From the NCBI GenBank assembly GCA_905479965.1, contig CAJQOR010000495.1:1-10138 (forward strand): 10,138 nucleotides of DNA. The letters run 5' to 3'. This document shows, one piece after another, positions 1 to 4,839 of this stretch (its first letter is position 1; every line of letters begins with the position of its first letter). The notes below the pieces were generated by a model, which made no database searches, was not told the DNA's origin, and saw only the letters and a list, made by a program, of their open reading frames with translations. The DNA comes from an uncultured Rhizobiaceae group bacterium (GTDB lineage: Bacteria; Pseudomonadota; Alphaproteobacteria; Rhizobiales; Rhizobiaceae). The translations under genes and the position numbers were made by a program.

Positions 1-152
1 CGTTCCACCAAACGCGCCTTTAATTGTTTTTCCAATTCTTGAATTTGCGTGCTGAGTGTTGGTTGCGTCACGTTCATGCGCTCAGCGGCGCGCCTGAAAT
101 GTAGCTCTTGCGAAAGTGCCACGAGATAGCTGAGCTGTCTTAAGGTTGTCAT
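1..152 (-). CDS. LysR-family transcriptional regulator, OxyR-like (N-terminal fragment)
   Basis: Partial gene: the ATG lies at 150-152 and the frame runs off the left edge, leaving 50 complete codons. The visible part is a LysR-type winged helix-turn-helix, with an opening TLRQLSYLVALSQ, then HFRRAAERMNVTQPTLS (the recognition-helix region, about residues 18-34) and the linker start IQELEKQL. This resembles the OxyR branch, where the pattern is YLVALAE..HFRRAA..C.VSQPTLS..I..LE, more than CbbR or CynR. The OxyR call remains tentative because the sensor domain with its redox cysteines is outside the window. The gene is divergent from the sbtA region across 392 bases, the usual layout for a LysR protein that controls itself and its neighbour. 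LysR membership is near certain. The ligand and target are inferred only. Confidence 0.9.
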   Translation of the reverse strand, partial: MTTLRQLSYLVALSQELHFRRAAERMNVTQPTLSTQIQELEKQLKARLVE

Positions 153-217
153 TGTTGTTTTGCCGGTGGGTTGGATTGAGCGCTTATAGATAAAAATGAA
201 TGAAAATATAATATTTA

Positions 218-232
218 ATAGTTTTAATCTAT
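218..232. promoter_or_regulatory. Candidate LysR/OxyR-type operator half-element
   Basis: The 15-mer ATAGTTTTAATCTAT matches the OxyR element ATAG-n-T-nnn-A-n-CTAT at every fixed base. It lies 66 bases upstream of the LysR start codon, inside the divergent intergenic region. A weaker partial copy (ATAG then T and A at the right positions, but no CTAT) begins at 186. Full OxyR sites have two 15-mers separated by 7 bases, and no good second copy is found at that spacing. AT-rich sequence could produce a single match by chance, so this is a candidate only. Confidence 0.4.
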
Positions 233-307
233 CATACTCTATTTAAATATCAATTGGAAAAAAACAGTCAGAAGCAATAGATCTCTAAGGTAGAAACACA
301 AAAATGG

Positions 308-454
308 ATGAACTTAATGAACAGTTTTGATCTGATATTTATTGCACTTGCCAGCCCTTTGATTGGTACATTGCTCTATGGATTTTATATCTTTCATTTT
401 GATCCATCAGGAAAAACAACAAAATATTTGACCCGATCGATCAAGCTGCAATAA
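308..454 (+). CDS. Possible 48-residue small membrane protein or leader peptide
   Basis: This is an unrecognised short frame with two in-frame starts, ATG at 308 and ATG at 317, giving 48 or 45 residues and ending TAA at 452. The protein has one strongly hydrophobic stretch (FDLIFIALASPLIGTLLYGF, about residues 7-26). A polar, basic tail with lysines and arginines follows, compatible with a single-pass inner-membrane microprotein with its C-terminus inside. The ribosome site is poor: AAGG at 287-290 is 17 bases from the first start, and the GGATG just before the second start is weak. It sits directly upstream of the hairpin in front of sbtA, so it could be a true microprotein, a leader peptide or a chance frame. 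No family is known to me. Conservation in relatives would decide. Confidence 0.35.
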   Translation: MNLMNSFDLIFIALASPLIGTLLYGFYIFHFDPSGKTTKYLTRSIKLQ

Positions 455-463
455 TACCCCCAA

Positions 464-520
464 GAGCATCAGCACAAACTCCCCTTTCAAAGCACCGTGC
501 TGGTGCTCGATTTTCTTTAA
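464..520 (+). terminator. Hairpin plus T-rich run upstream of sbtA; terminator or attenuator
   Basis: The arms GAGCATCAGCAC (464-475) and GTGCTGGTGCTC (497-508) pair over 12 bases with one G-U wobble and a 21-base loop, followed by GATTTTCTTT (509-518), as in an intrinsic terminator. A second stem competes with it: AGCACC (491-496) pairs perfectly with GGTGCT (502-507) around a 5-base loop and uses the same 3' arm. The element ends about 25 bases before sbtA. It may simply end the transcript of the short frame at 308-454. If sbtA is read from further upstream, it may instead act as an attenuator. The two stems are seen in the sequence; the regulatory role is inference. Confidence 0.6.
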
Positions 521-544
521 ATACCTAATTTAGTAAGTCTCCCA

Positions 545-1504
545 ATGGAAAATCTGCTGTCACCTGTTATTCTATTCTTCATTTTGGGAGGGCTAGCAGC
601 GTTTGCGCGATCAGACCTAACAATTCCTGAAACTCTGTCAAAAACACTGTCACTTTATTTGATGTGTGCCATCGGATTAAAAGGTGGCGTGCTTATTGCA
701 AGTAATGGATTTACTGTCGATTTATTATTTGCAGGAACGGCAGGTTTGCTGCTTAGTTTCTTGCTTCCAATTTTAGCCTTCGCCATTCTACGCAGCTTTG
801 GAAAACTTGATATAACAAATGCTGCAGCCGTTTCCGCCCACTACGGTTCGGTCAGTGTTGTGACATTTATCACGGCAAACCAGGTTTTGAGCGATAAAGG
901 CATGGCACCGGCGGGTTATATGATTGCCGTGTTAGCCTTGATGGAAACACCGGCGATTATCTCAGGTTTGTTCCTAGCAAAGCGGGGGTCCACATTAAGC
1001 TTTCAACCCAATAGTGATCTGATGAGAGAAACGTTGCTAAACGGCTCAATCGTTTTGCTCACAGGCAGCTTTATCATCGGAATTATTATCGGTAAGGATG
1101 GTTTTGAACCAATCGCACCTGTGTTTGAAACAGGCTTTACAGGTCTTTTATGTCTATTCTTGTTGGATATGGGACTTCTCGCAGTGCGTCGTTTAAGAAA
1201 TGCAAGAAGCCTGACATTGCGTCTTGTTATCCTAGGTATCGCGTTCCCGATCATCAATGGTCTTATCGGAACAATCATTGGTGCAGCCGTCGGACTGGAT
1301 GCAGGCACAACAACAGCGCTCGCAATGCTCGCAGCAAGTGCTTCATATATCGCGGTTCCTGCTGCTATGAGATTGGCGCTTCCCAAAGCAGATGCAGGGC
1401 TTTATCTTGCCATGTCACTGGCGATCACATTCCCATTTAATGTGATCATTGGTATTCCACTCTTCAATCAAATCGCAATTTATATGGTGCAGCTATGGTC
1501 GTAA
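545..1504 (+). CDS. sbtA: Sodium-dependent bicarbonate transporter family permease (SbtA/DUF897)
   Basis: This is a 319-residue integral membrane protein with about ten hydrophobic segments, starting with residues 4-22 and ending near 288-309. Family hallmarks are visible: SAHYGSVSVVTF at 97-108 and AASASYIAVPAAMR at 263-276, the paired motifs at the helix crossover that form the substrate site in cyanobacterial SbtA. The protein is shorter than the roughly 370-residue cyanobacterial form, mainly because the central cytoplasmic loop (about 146-165) is short, as is common in proteobacterial members. The predicted role is sodium-driven HCO3- uptake at the inner membrane. The gene overlaps the PII-like gene behind it, which is the canonical sbtA-sbtB arrangement and strengthens the call. 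The Shine-Dalgarno sequence is weak (upstream AGTAAG). Transport of bicarbonate in this organism is inferred from the family. Confidence 0.9.
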   Translation: MENLLSPVILFFILGGLAAFARSDLTIPETLSKTLSLYLMCAIGLKGGVLIASNGFTVDLLFAGTAGLLLSFLLPILAFAILRSFGKLDITNAAAVSAHYGSVSVVTFITANQVLSDKGMAPAGYMIAVLALMETPAIISGLFLAKRGSTLSFQPNSDLMRETLLNGSIVLLTGSFIIGIIIGKDGFEPIAPVFETGFTGLLCLFLLDMGLLAVRRLRNARSLTLRLVILGIAFPIINGLIGTIIGAAVGLDAGTTTALAMLAASASYIAVPAAMRLALPKADAGLYLAMSLAITFPFNVIIGIPLFNQIAIYMVQLWS

Positions 1505-1809
1505 CAACTCCAAGAAAAAAGATCGAGATTTTAATCGACAGACCTTTGATGAAACGTCTTCGCCAGATCACCAAGGACGTTGATTTATCCGGTTATACGG
1601 TTTTCGACGCAATTGGTGGCGAAGGTGGGCAGGGACGTTGGCGCGATGATCAAGTTACTGGTGGTGCGGGCTCCAAAGTGCTGTTTATCTCGATTTTAAA
1701 CGAGCAAAAAGCCAATGAGTTTTTAGCTGCGATTGAGCCGCTTTTAGACGAATATGGATTGTTGGTGACCGTTTCAACAGTTGAAGTCATTCGAGCCGAT
1801 CGTTTTTAG
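1495..1809 (+). CDS. sbtB: PII-like regulator of the bicarbonate transporter (SbtB-type)
   Basis: This 104-residue protein has the ferredoxin-like beta-alpha-beta pattern of PII proteins. It opens with a beta strand (KKIEILIDRP, 8-17), then a helix. A glycine-rich T-loop (about 41-62, with GGEGGQGRWRDD) follows, then a second strand, a helix and a final strand to residue 99. In cyanobacteria SbtB binds adenine nucleotides, including cAMP, and holds SbtA closed by inserting its T-loop. The same role is inferred here from the genetic linkage. The start codon lies inside the last codons of sbtA (10-base overlap), so translation is probably coupled. The C-terminal cysteine pair of the redox R-loop found in several cyanobacterial SbtB proteins is absent, and the protein has no cysteine at all. 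It could also be described as a generic P-II family protein. Confidence 0.85.
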   Translation: MVVTTPRKKIEILIDRPLMKRLRQITKDVDLSGYTVFDAIGGEGGQGRWRDDQVTGGAGSKVLFISILNEQKANEFLAAIEPLLDEYGLLVTVSTVEVIRADRF

Positions 1810-1913
1810 ATAGCTTTTATCAGATCACCTTTTCAAAATTACCAAATCGTAATGTTGAAGTAATTGAAACTGCGCAACATATTCACCACATCTGAGATGA
1901 TAATGTATTAGAC

Positions 1914-1917
1914 GGAG
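1914..1917 (+). promoter_or_regulatory. Ribosome binding site of the YebE-like gene
   Basis: GGAG lies 6 bases before the ATG at 1924 and supports that start. No convincing -35/-10 pair could be picked in the 114 bases between sbtB and this gene. Confidence 0.6.
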
Positions 1918-1923
1918 ATTGAA

Positions 1924-2694
1924 ATGAGCTTAAACCAGTTGTTCGACCAGTTCTTGGGTAGTCAGCAACCCAATGCAAATTCGACGCAAAATAACCCAGC
2001 ACAAGGTGGCGGTGGAATTTCAGATATCGTCAATAATATTCCAGGTGGCTTGATGGGTGGTCTTGCTGCAGGCGGTCTACTTGGTGTTCTCATGGGAAAT
2101 AAAAAAGCACGCAAAACAGTCGGTAAAGTTGCCAGTGGTGCCGTTGGCCTTGGCGGCGCTGCTATTTTGGGTGCAGTTGCATTCAACGCCTACAAAAACT
2201 GGCAATCTGGGCAAGCAGCTCCTCAAGGTGCTGTGCCAACTACATCGTCAAACTCCGATCAACCGGTACCAGCGCAAATTCCGCACATGCCTGCAGATGC
2301 TGCCAATTTTGATCCGATAAAATCTACAGCAGCAGATGGAAGCCCGTTTCAGCTTGCACTTGTCAAAGCGATGATTGCTGCTGCAAATGCAGATGGTCAT
2401 ATCGATACGAAAGAACAGGCTGCTATTTTTGACTCCGTCAATAAACTTGAGCTTGAAGCTTCCGATAAAGCGGTTATTTTTGACACCTTGCAAAATCCAC
2501 CAGAGATTGGTGAGATCGCCGGTCTTGCAAAAGGTTTAGAGCAGGCCAGTGAGATCTATCTTGTCTCAAGAATGGCCATAGACCCTGATCGTCCGAGCGA
2601 AAAAGCTTATCTATATGATTTGGCTGTGATGATGTCTTTGCCACAAGAATTGGTCGCGCATTTGGAGCATCAAATTAACCAGCAACATGACTGA
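1924..2694 (+). CDS. YebE-like DUF533 membrane protein with a TerB-like domain
   Basis: This 256-residue protein shares the plan of Escherichia coli YebE. It has a short N-terminal helix (MSLNQLFDQFLG), a Gln/Asn/Gly-rich linker, then a glycine-rich hydrophobic segment at about 41-58. A basic stretch (NKKARKTVGK, 59-68) and a second hydrophobic glycine-rich segment at 73-88 follow. After a Pro/Ser/Gln-rich spacer (about 96-130) comes an alpha-helical TerB-like domain from about 140 to 250. The diagnostic acidic motif is ADGHIDTKEQAAI (156-168), the same ADGHID.KE pattern as in YebE and TerB, where acidic residues may bind divalent metal. YebE is an inner-membrane protein of unknown function linked to envelope stress in E. 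coli; tellurite resistance is not implied. The gene stands alone and is followed by a terminator. Confidence 0.85.
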   Translation: MSLNQLFDQFLGSQQPNANSTQNNPAQGGGGISDIVNNIPGGLMGGLAAGGLLGVLMGNKKARKTVGKVASGAVGLGGAAILGAVAFNAYKNWQSGQAAPQGAVPTTSSNSDQPVPAQIPHMPADAANFDPIKSTAADGSPFQLALVKAMIAAANADGHIDTKEQAAIFDSVNKLELEASDKAVIFDTLQNPPEIGEIAGLAKGLEQASEIYLVSRMAIDPDRPSEKAYLYDLAVMMSLPQELVAHLEHQINQQHD

Positions 2695-2720
2695 TACTTT
2701 TATCAGTCATGGGTTATTTA
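2686..2720 (+). terminator. Intrinsic terminator overlapping the stop codon of the YebE-like gene
   Basis: CATGACTGATA (2686-2696) and TATCAGTCATG (2701-2711) form a perfect 11-bp stem with a 4-base CTTT loop, followed by the moderately T-rich GGTTATTTAT. The TGA stop at 2692-2694 lies inside the left arm, so the last codons are part of the hairpin. The T-run is imperfect, but the stem is strong. Confidence 0.7.
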
Positions 2721-2791
2721 TTGATTGTCGCACCAAGCTCAAACTGCTAGAGAAAATGGCAAGTTATTAATCTTCCAGATTGAGCATTCAT

Positions 2792-3724
2792 ATGATCAAA
2801 ACGCCATATAAAATTGGGGTTGTAGGTGTTGGCGAGATCGCTAAAAACCAACATATTCCATCGATAAACAAGCACCCGGATTTTGAGTTTTCCGCAGGCG
2901 TTAGCAGGCATCAAAAAACCGAAGGTGTCGACAATTTTACATCTATCGAAGACATGATCGCGGCGCGATCGGATATTGACGTTGTTTCACTCTGTGTGCC
3001 ACCTCAGGTTCGTTATGGGATTGCTTGGGCAGCCCTTGAAGCAGGCAAACATGTCATGCTGGAGAAGCCACCAGGGATATCTGTTGTTGAAGTTGAAAAT
3101 CTCGTTCGCTTTGCTGAACAACAAGGGGTGACATTATTTGCGACGTGGCATTCACGTTATGCCGCGGCAGTGGAAGCTGCAAAGATCTGGCTAGCAGATA
3201 AAACAATCACCAATGTCAAAATCATTTGGAAGGAGGATGTAAAGCACTGGCATCCCGGTCAAACGTGGATTTGGCAAGCTGGTGGTATGGGCGTCTTCGA
3301 TCCCGGTATCAATGCGCTATCTATATTAACGCATATCATGAATGTGCCATTTTATTTGCAGGATGCTGAATTATCATTTCCGAACAATTGTCAAACCCCA
3401 ATTGCGGCGCATTTAAGGTTTGCTGGGAATAATAATCTATCGCTCACGGCAGATTTTGATTGGCGCCAAACAGGCCCTCAACATTGGGATATTTATCTTG
3501 AGACCACCGCAGGTCAGGTTCATCTCGCCAATGGCGGCAATGATATGCTGATTGATGATAAACCGCATTTCAGCGCCAAAAATGCGGAATATGATAACAT
3601 CTATGCAAGATTTGCTGATCTGTTAAAGCAGAGTCAATCTGATATCGATCTTATGCCTCTTAAACATGTCGCGGATGCATTTATGTTAGGTAAAAGAACG
3701 ATTGTTGAACCCTTTGAGGAATAG
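2792..3724 (+). CDS. L-arabinose / D-galactose 1-dehydrogenase (Gfo/Idh/MocA family)
   Basis: This is a 310-residue NAD(P)-dependent aldose dehydrogenase that oxidises the anomeric carbon of a sugar to the lactone, the first step of non-phosphorylative arabinose or galactose breakdown. The N-terminal Rossmann fold begins with KIGVVGVGEIAKNQH. The cofactor/active-site strand ends EKPPG (91-95), and the C-terminal half has ATWHSR, WKEDVKHWHPGQTWIW and FDPGINALS. These blocks closely match Azospirillum L-arabinose 1-dehydrogenase. Its catalytic Lys/Asp/Asn correspond to K92, D170 and N174 here, with the spacing between the three preserved. A TTG at 2780 would add four residues. I chose ATG 2792 because it begins just before the Rossmann strand and has a GAG 7 bases upstream. 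The enzyme probably accepts both D-galactose and L-arabinose. The gene is preceded by a terminator and so is probably transcribed alone. Confidence 0.85.
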   Translation: MIKTPYKIGVVGVGEIAKNQHIPSINKHPDFEFSAGVSRHQKTEGVDNFTSIEDMIAARSDIDVVSLCVPPQVRYGIAWAALEAGKHVMLEKPPGISVVEVENLVRFAEQQGVTLFATWHSRYAAAVEAAKIWLADKTITNVKIIWKEDVKHWHPGQTWIWQAGGMGVFDPGINALSILTHIMNVPFYLQDAELSFPNNCQTPIAAHLRFAGNNNLSLTADFDWRQTGPQHWDIYLETTAGQVHLANGGNDMLIDDKPHFSAKNAEYDNIYARFADLLKQSQSDIDLMPLKHVADAFMLGKRTIVEPFEE

Positions 3725-3728
3725 CTTT

Positions 3729-3896
3729 TCAAGTAAAGTATTTCAAAGCAACCCAAAGGCCAATTGTCCCCCAAAAACACATATTGATGAAAGAGCGCAT
3801 TACGCCACAATCTTCTTCAATACTAACGCCTAAGCGGTTTAATACGAGTGTTCCGGGCATCAAAAATACTTTGAGCACAAGATGAAATATTGTCAT
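3729..3896 (-). CDS. 55-residue predicted membrane protein coupled to the truncated globin gene
   Basis: I do not recognise a named family. The protein has an amphipathic or hydrophobic N-terminal half (TIFHLVLKVFLMPGTLVLNRLGV), a short acidic link with one cysteine (SIEEDCGVMRSF), and a C-terminal membrane segment (NMCFWGTIGLWVALKYF). The start is well supported: the ATG at 3894-3896 overlaps the globin stop as ATGA, and AAGGAAG on the minus strand (3902-3908) lies 5 bases upstream. A longer reading from 3923 adds nine polar residues that belong to the overlapping globin frame and is rejected. Linkage to a globin under an NsrR-type regulator suggests a membrane partner in NO or oxygen handling, which is inference. 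The gene ends 4 bases from the converging dehydrogenase gene. Confidence 0.75.
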   Translation of the reverse strand: MTIFHLVLKVFLMPGTLVLNRLGVSIEEDCGVMRSFINMCFWGTIGLWVALKYFT

Positions 3897-4336
3897 TTTA
3901 TCTTCCTTAGTTCTGATTTCCATTCAGGTGGTGATTGAAATGGGTCCCTGTTTTGAGCGAGCCAGAGGCTTGATGCAATTCGCTCGGCGGTTTGCATCAC
4001 ATGATGTGCAGTTTTCTGATCAAAAATTTGGTTGGTTGTTATGGTGAAGAGCTCCAACCACTGAAGAAAATCCTCGGTTGTTAATCCGTCAATTTGATTA
4101 TGCTTGGGAACGGGTTGCCCTTTATATTCACCCGTTTTGAGTAAAACGGAGCGCCAGAATGACTTCATTTTTTCAAGGTGTAGATCCCAATTGCCATTGA
4201 TTACCTTGTTAAAAATAGGTCCAAGCTGCGCGTCTTTTTGTATAGTTTTGTAAAATTCATCGACGAGCAATGAAACCTGCTCATGGGTTATCTGCAGGTT
4301 ACTGGTCGGGCGAATGGTAGGCGGTTTGTCTGACAT
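3893..4336 (-). CDS. Group III truncated hemoglobin
   Basis: This 147-residue 2-over-2 globin is of the group III (P) type, like Campylobacter Ctb. Visible landmarks are Tyr29 in EFYKTI (B10, ligand-binding tyrosine), DAQLGPIFN (35-43), His53 in WDLHLEKM (E7 region), SFWRSVLLKTGEYKGQPVPKH with proximal His79 (F8), and Trp93 in FLQWLELF (G8). Group III proteins lack the glycine motifs of groups I and II, and those are absent here. A Pro-rich 14-residue N-terminal extension precedes the first helix. The likely role is binding NO or O2, and possibly peroxide chemistry, in the cytoplasm. The gene is the first of a two-gene unit with the 55-residue membrane protein and is divergent from an NsrR-like regulator, the arrangement expected for nitrosative-stress control. 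Its Shine-Dalgarno sequence is weak. Confidence 0.9.
   Translation of the reverse strand: MSDKPPTIRPTSNLQITHEQVSLLVDEFYKTIQKDAQLGPIFNKVINGNWDLHLEKMKSFWRSVLLKTGEYKGQPVPKHNQIDGLTTEDFLQWLELFTITTNQIFDQKTAHHVMQTAERIASSLWLAQNRDPFQSPPEWKSELRKIK
3902..3908 (-). promoter_or_regulatory. Shine-Dalgarno site that fixes the start of the 55-residue protein
   Basis: AAGGAAG on the minus strand lies 5 bases before the ATG at 3896, within the last codons of the globin gene. This is the standard pattern for translational coupling and decides against the upstream ATG at 3923. Confidence 0.7.
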
Positions 4337-4350
4337 TTTCTAGGATCAAT

Positions 4351-4424
4351 AATACATTCATTTTATTTGCATCTTTTATATCGCATATCTCTGTGATAAA
4401 TGCAATATATAAAATGAATGTATT
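4351..4424. repeat. Perfect 16-bp inverted repeat spanning the globin/nsrR intergenic region
   Basis: AATACATTCATTTTAT (4351-4366) is repeated exactly in reverse complement at 4409-4424, with 42 bases between. Immediately inside, TTGCAT (4367-4372) pairs with ATGCAA (4400-4405), offset by three extra bases on the right. The dyad therefore extends to 22 bp with one bulge. Each arm sits just upstream of one of the two divergent genes (14 bases from the globin ATG, 11 bases from the nsrR-like ATG). This suggests one operator per promoter rather than an RNA hairpin. Confidence 0.8.
4353..4375. promoter_or_regulatory. Candidate NsrR-type operator before the globin gene
   Basis: The 23-mer at 4353-4375 fits the 11-1-11 NsrR consensus (AAGATGYATTT, N, AAATRCATCTT) at 17 of 22 scored positions by hand count; the right half ATTTGCATCTT fits at 9 of 11. 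It lies 17 bases upstream of the globin start, over or just downstream of a possible minus-strand -10 (TATAAA, 4375-4380), where a repressor would block transcription. The mirror copy at 4400-4422 keeps one half well and the other poorly. Confidence 0.5.
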
Positions 4425-4430
4425 AGAGAG
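4425..4430 (+). promoter_or_regulatory. Ribosome binding site of the nsrR-like gene
   Basis: AGAGAG lies 5 bases before ATG 4436 and directly after the right arm of the 16-bp inverted repeat. It fixes the start at 4436 rather than the GTG at 4430. Confidence 0.6.
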
Positions 4431-4435
4431 TGGAT

Positions 4436-4837
4436 ATGCGCCTTAATCAAGCAAGCGATTTTGCCTTAAGAATTTTGATGTTACTTGCGGATCAGAAAGA
4501 ACCACTGACGGTGGATGAAATTGCAAAGCGACTGGATATTGCTAAATCTCATACGATGAAAATTGTCGCTAAATTGGTCAAGGCGGGTATTCTATTATCT
4601 CTAAGAGGGCGCACTGGTGGGGTTCGTTTAGGCAAACAAGCATCCGACATTATCATCGGAGATGTTGTGCGTATTGTCGAAGCGGACTTTGCAATTGTCG
4701 AATGTATGTTACCTGGCAATCAAGCTTGCATGTTCTTGCCAAGCTGCAAGCTCAAAGGCCTTATGCATCAGGCAAGGTCAGCATTCCTGAATGTATTGGA
4801 TGAGCAAAATCTGGAAATGATCACTTCCAGATCTTAA
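4436..4837 (+). CDS. nsrR: Rrf2-family regulator, NsrR-like (Fe-S sensor of nitric oxide)
   Basis: This 133-residue Rrf2 winged-helix protein opens MRLNQASDFALRILMLLA, the family start. The recognition helix is in IAKSHTMKIVAKL (36-48), followed by the wing RGRTGGVRLGK (57-67) and the Rrf2 motif IGDVVRIVEAD (74-84). Three cysteines, C90, C98 and C104 (C-x7-C-x5-C, in ECMLPGNQACMFLPSCKL), are placed as the cluster ligands of NsrR and IscR. The GDVVR..E and LPSCKLK text and the divergent globin favour NsrR over IscR or RirA. A 4Fe-4S or 2Fe-2S cluster destroyed by NO would relieve repression; this is family knowledge, not shown here. The start is ATG 4436 because AGAGAG (4425-4430) lies 5 bases upstream; a GTG at 4430 is rejected. 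The gene ends 2 bases from the converging ALDH gene. Confidence 0.85.
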   Translation: MRLNQASDFALRILMLLADQKEPLTVDEIAKRLDIAKSHTMKIVAKLVKAGILLSLRGRTGGVRLGKQASDIIIGDVVRIVEADFAIVECMLPGNQACMFLPSCKLKGLMHQARSAFLNVLDEQNLEMITSRS

Positions 4838-4839
4838 AC

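Noticed and set aside
1003..1386. 127-residue minus-strand open frame inside sbtA
   Set aside because: It overlaps a well-supported membrane protein gene and has no ribosome site or family resemblance; it is a shadow of hydrophobic codons.
1810..1923. Terminator or promoter between sbtB and the YebE-like gene
   Set aside because: Only a 4-bp stem (GATA/TATC) after sbtB and a GATAAT without a matching -35 were seen, too weak to list.
2780..2791. TTG start for the aldose dehydrogenase
   Set aside because: An in-frame ATG four codons later begins at the natural family start and has a better-placed ribosome site.
3897..3923. Nine-residue N-terminal extension of the 55-residue membrane protein
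   Set aside because: The extra codons lie in the globin gene, and a strong Shine-Dalgarno with an ATGA overlap fixes the start at 3896.
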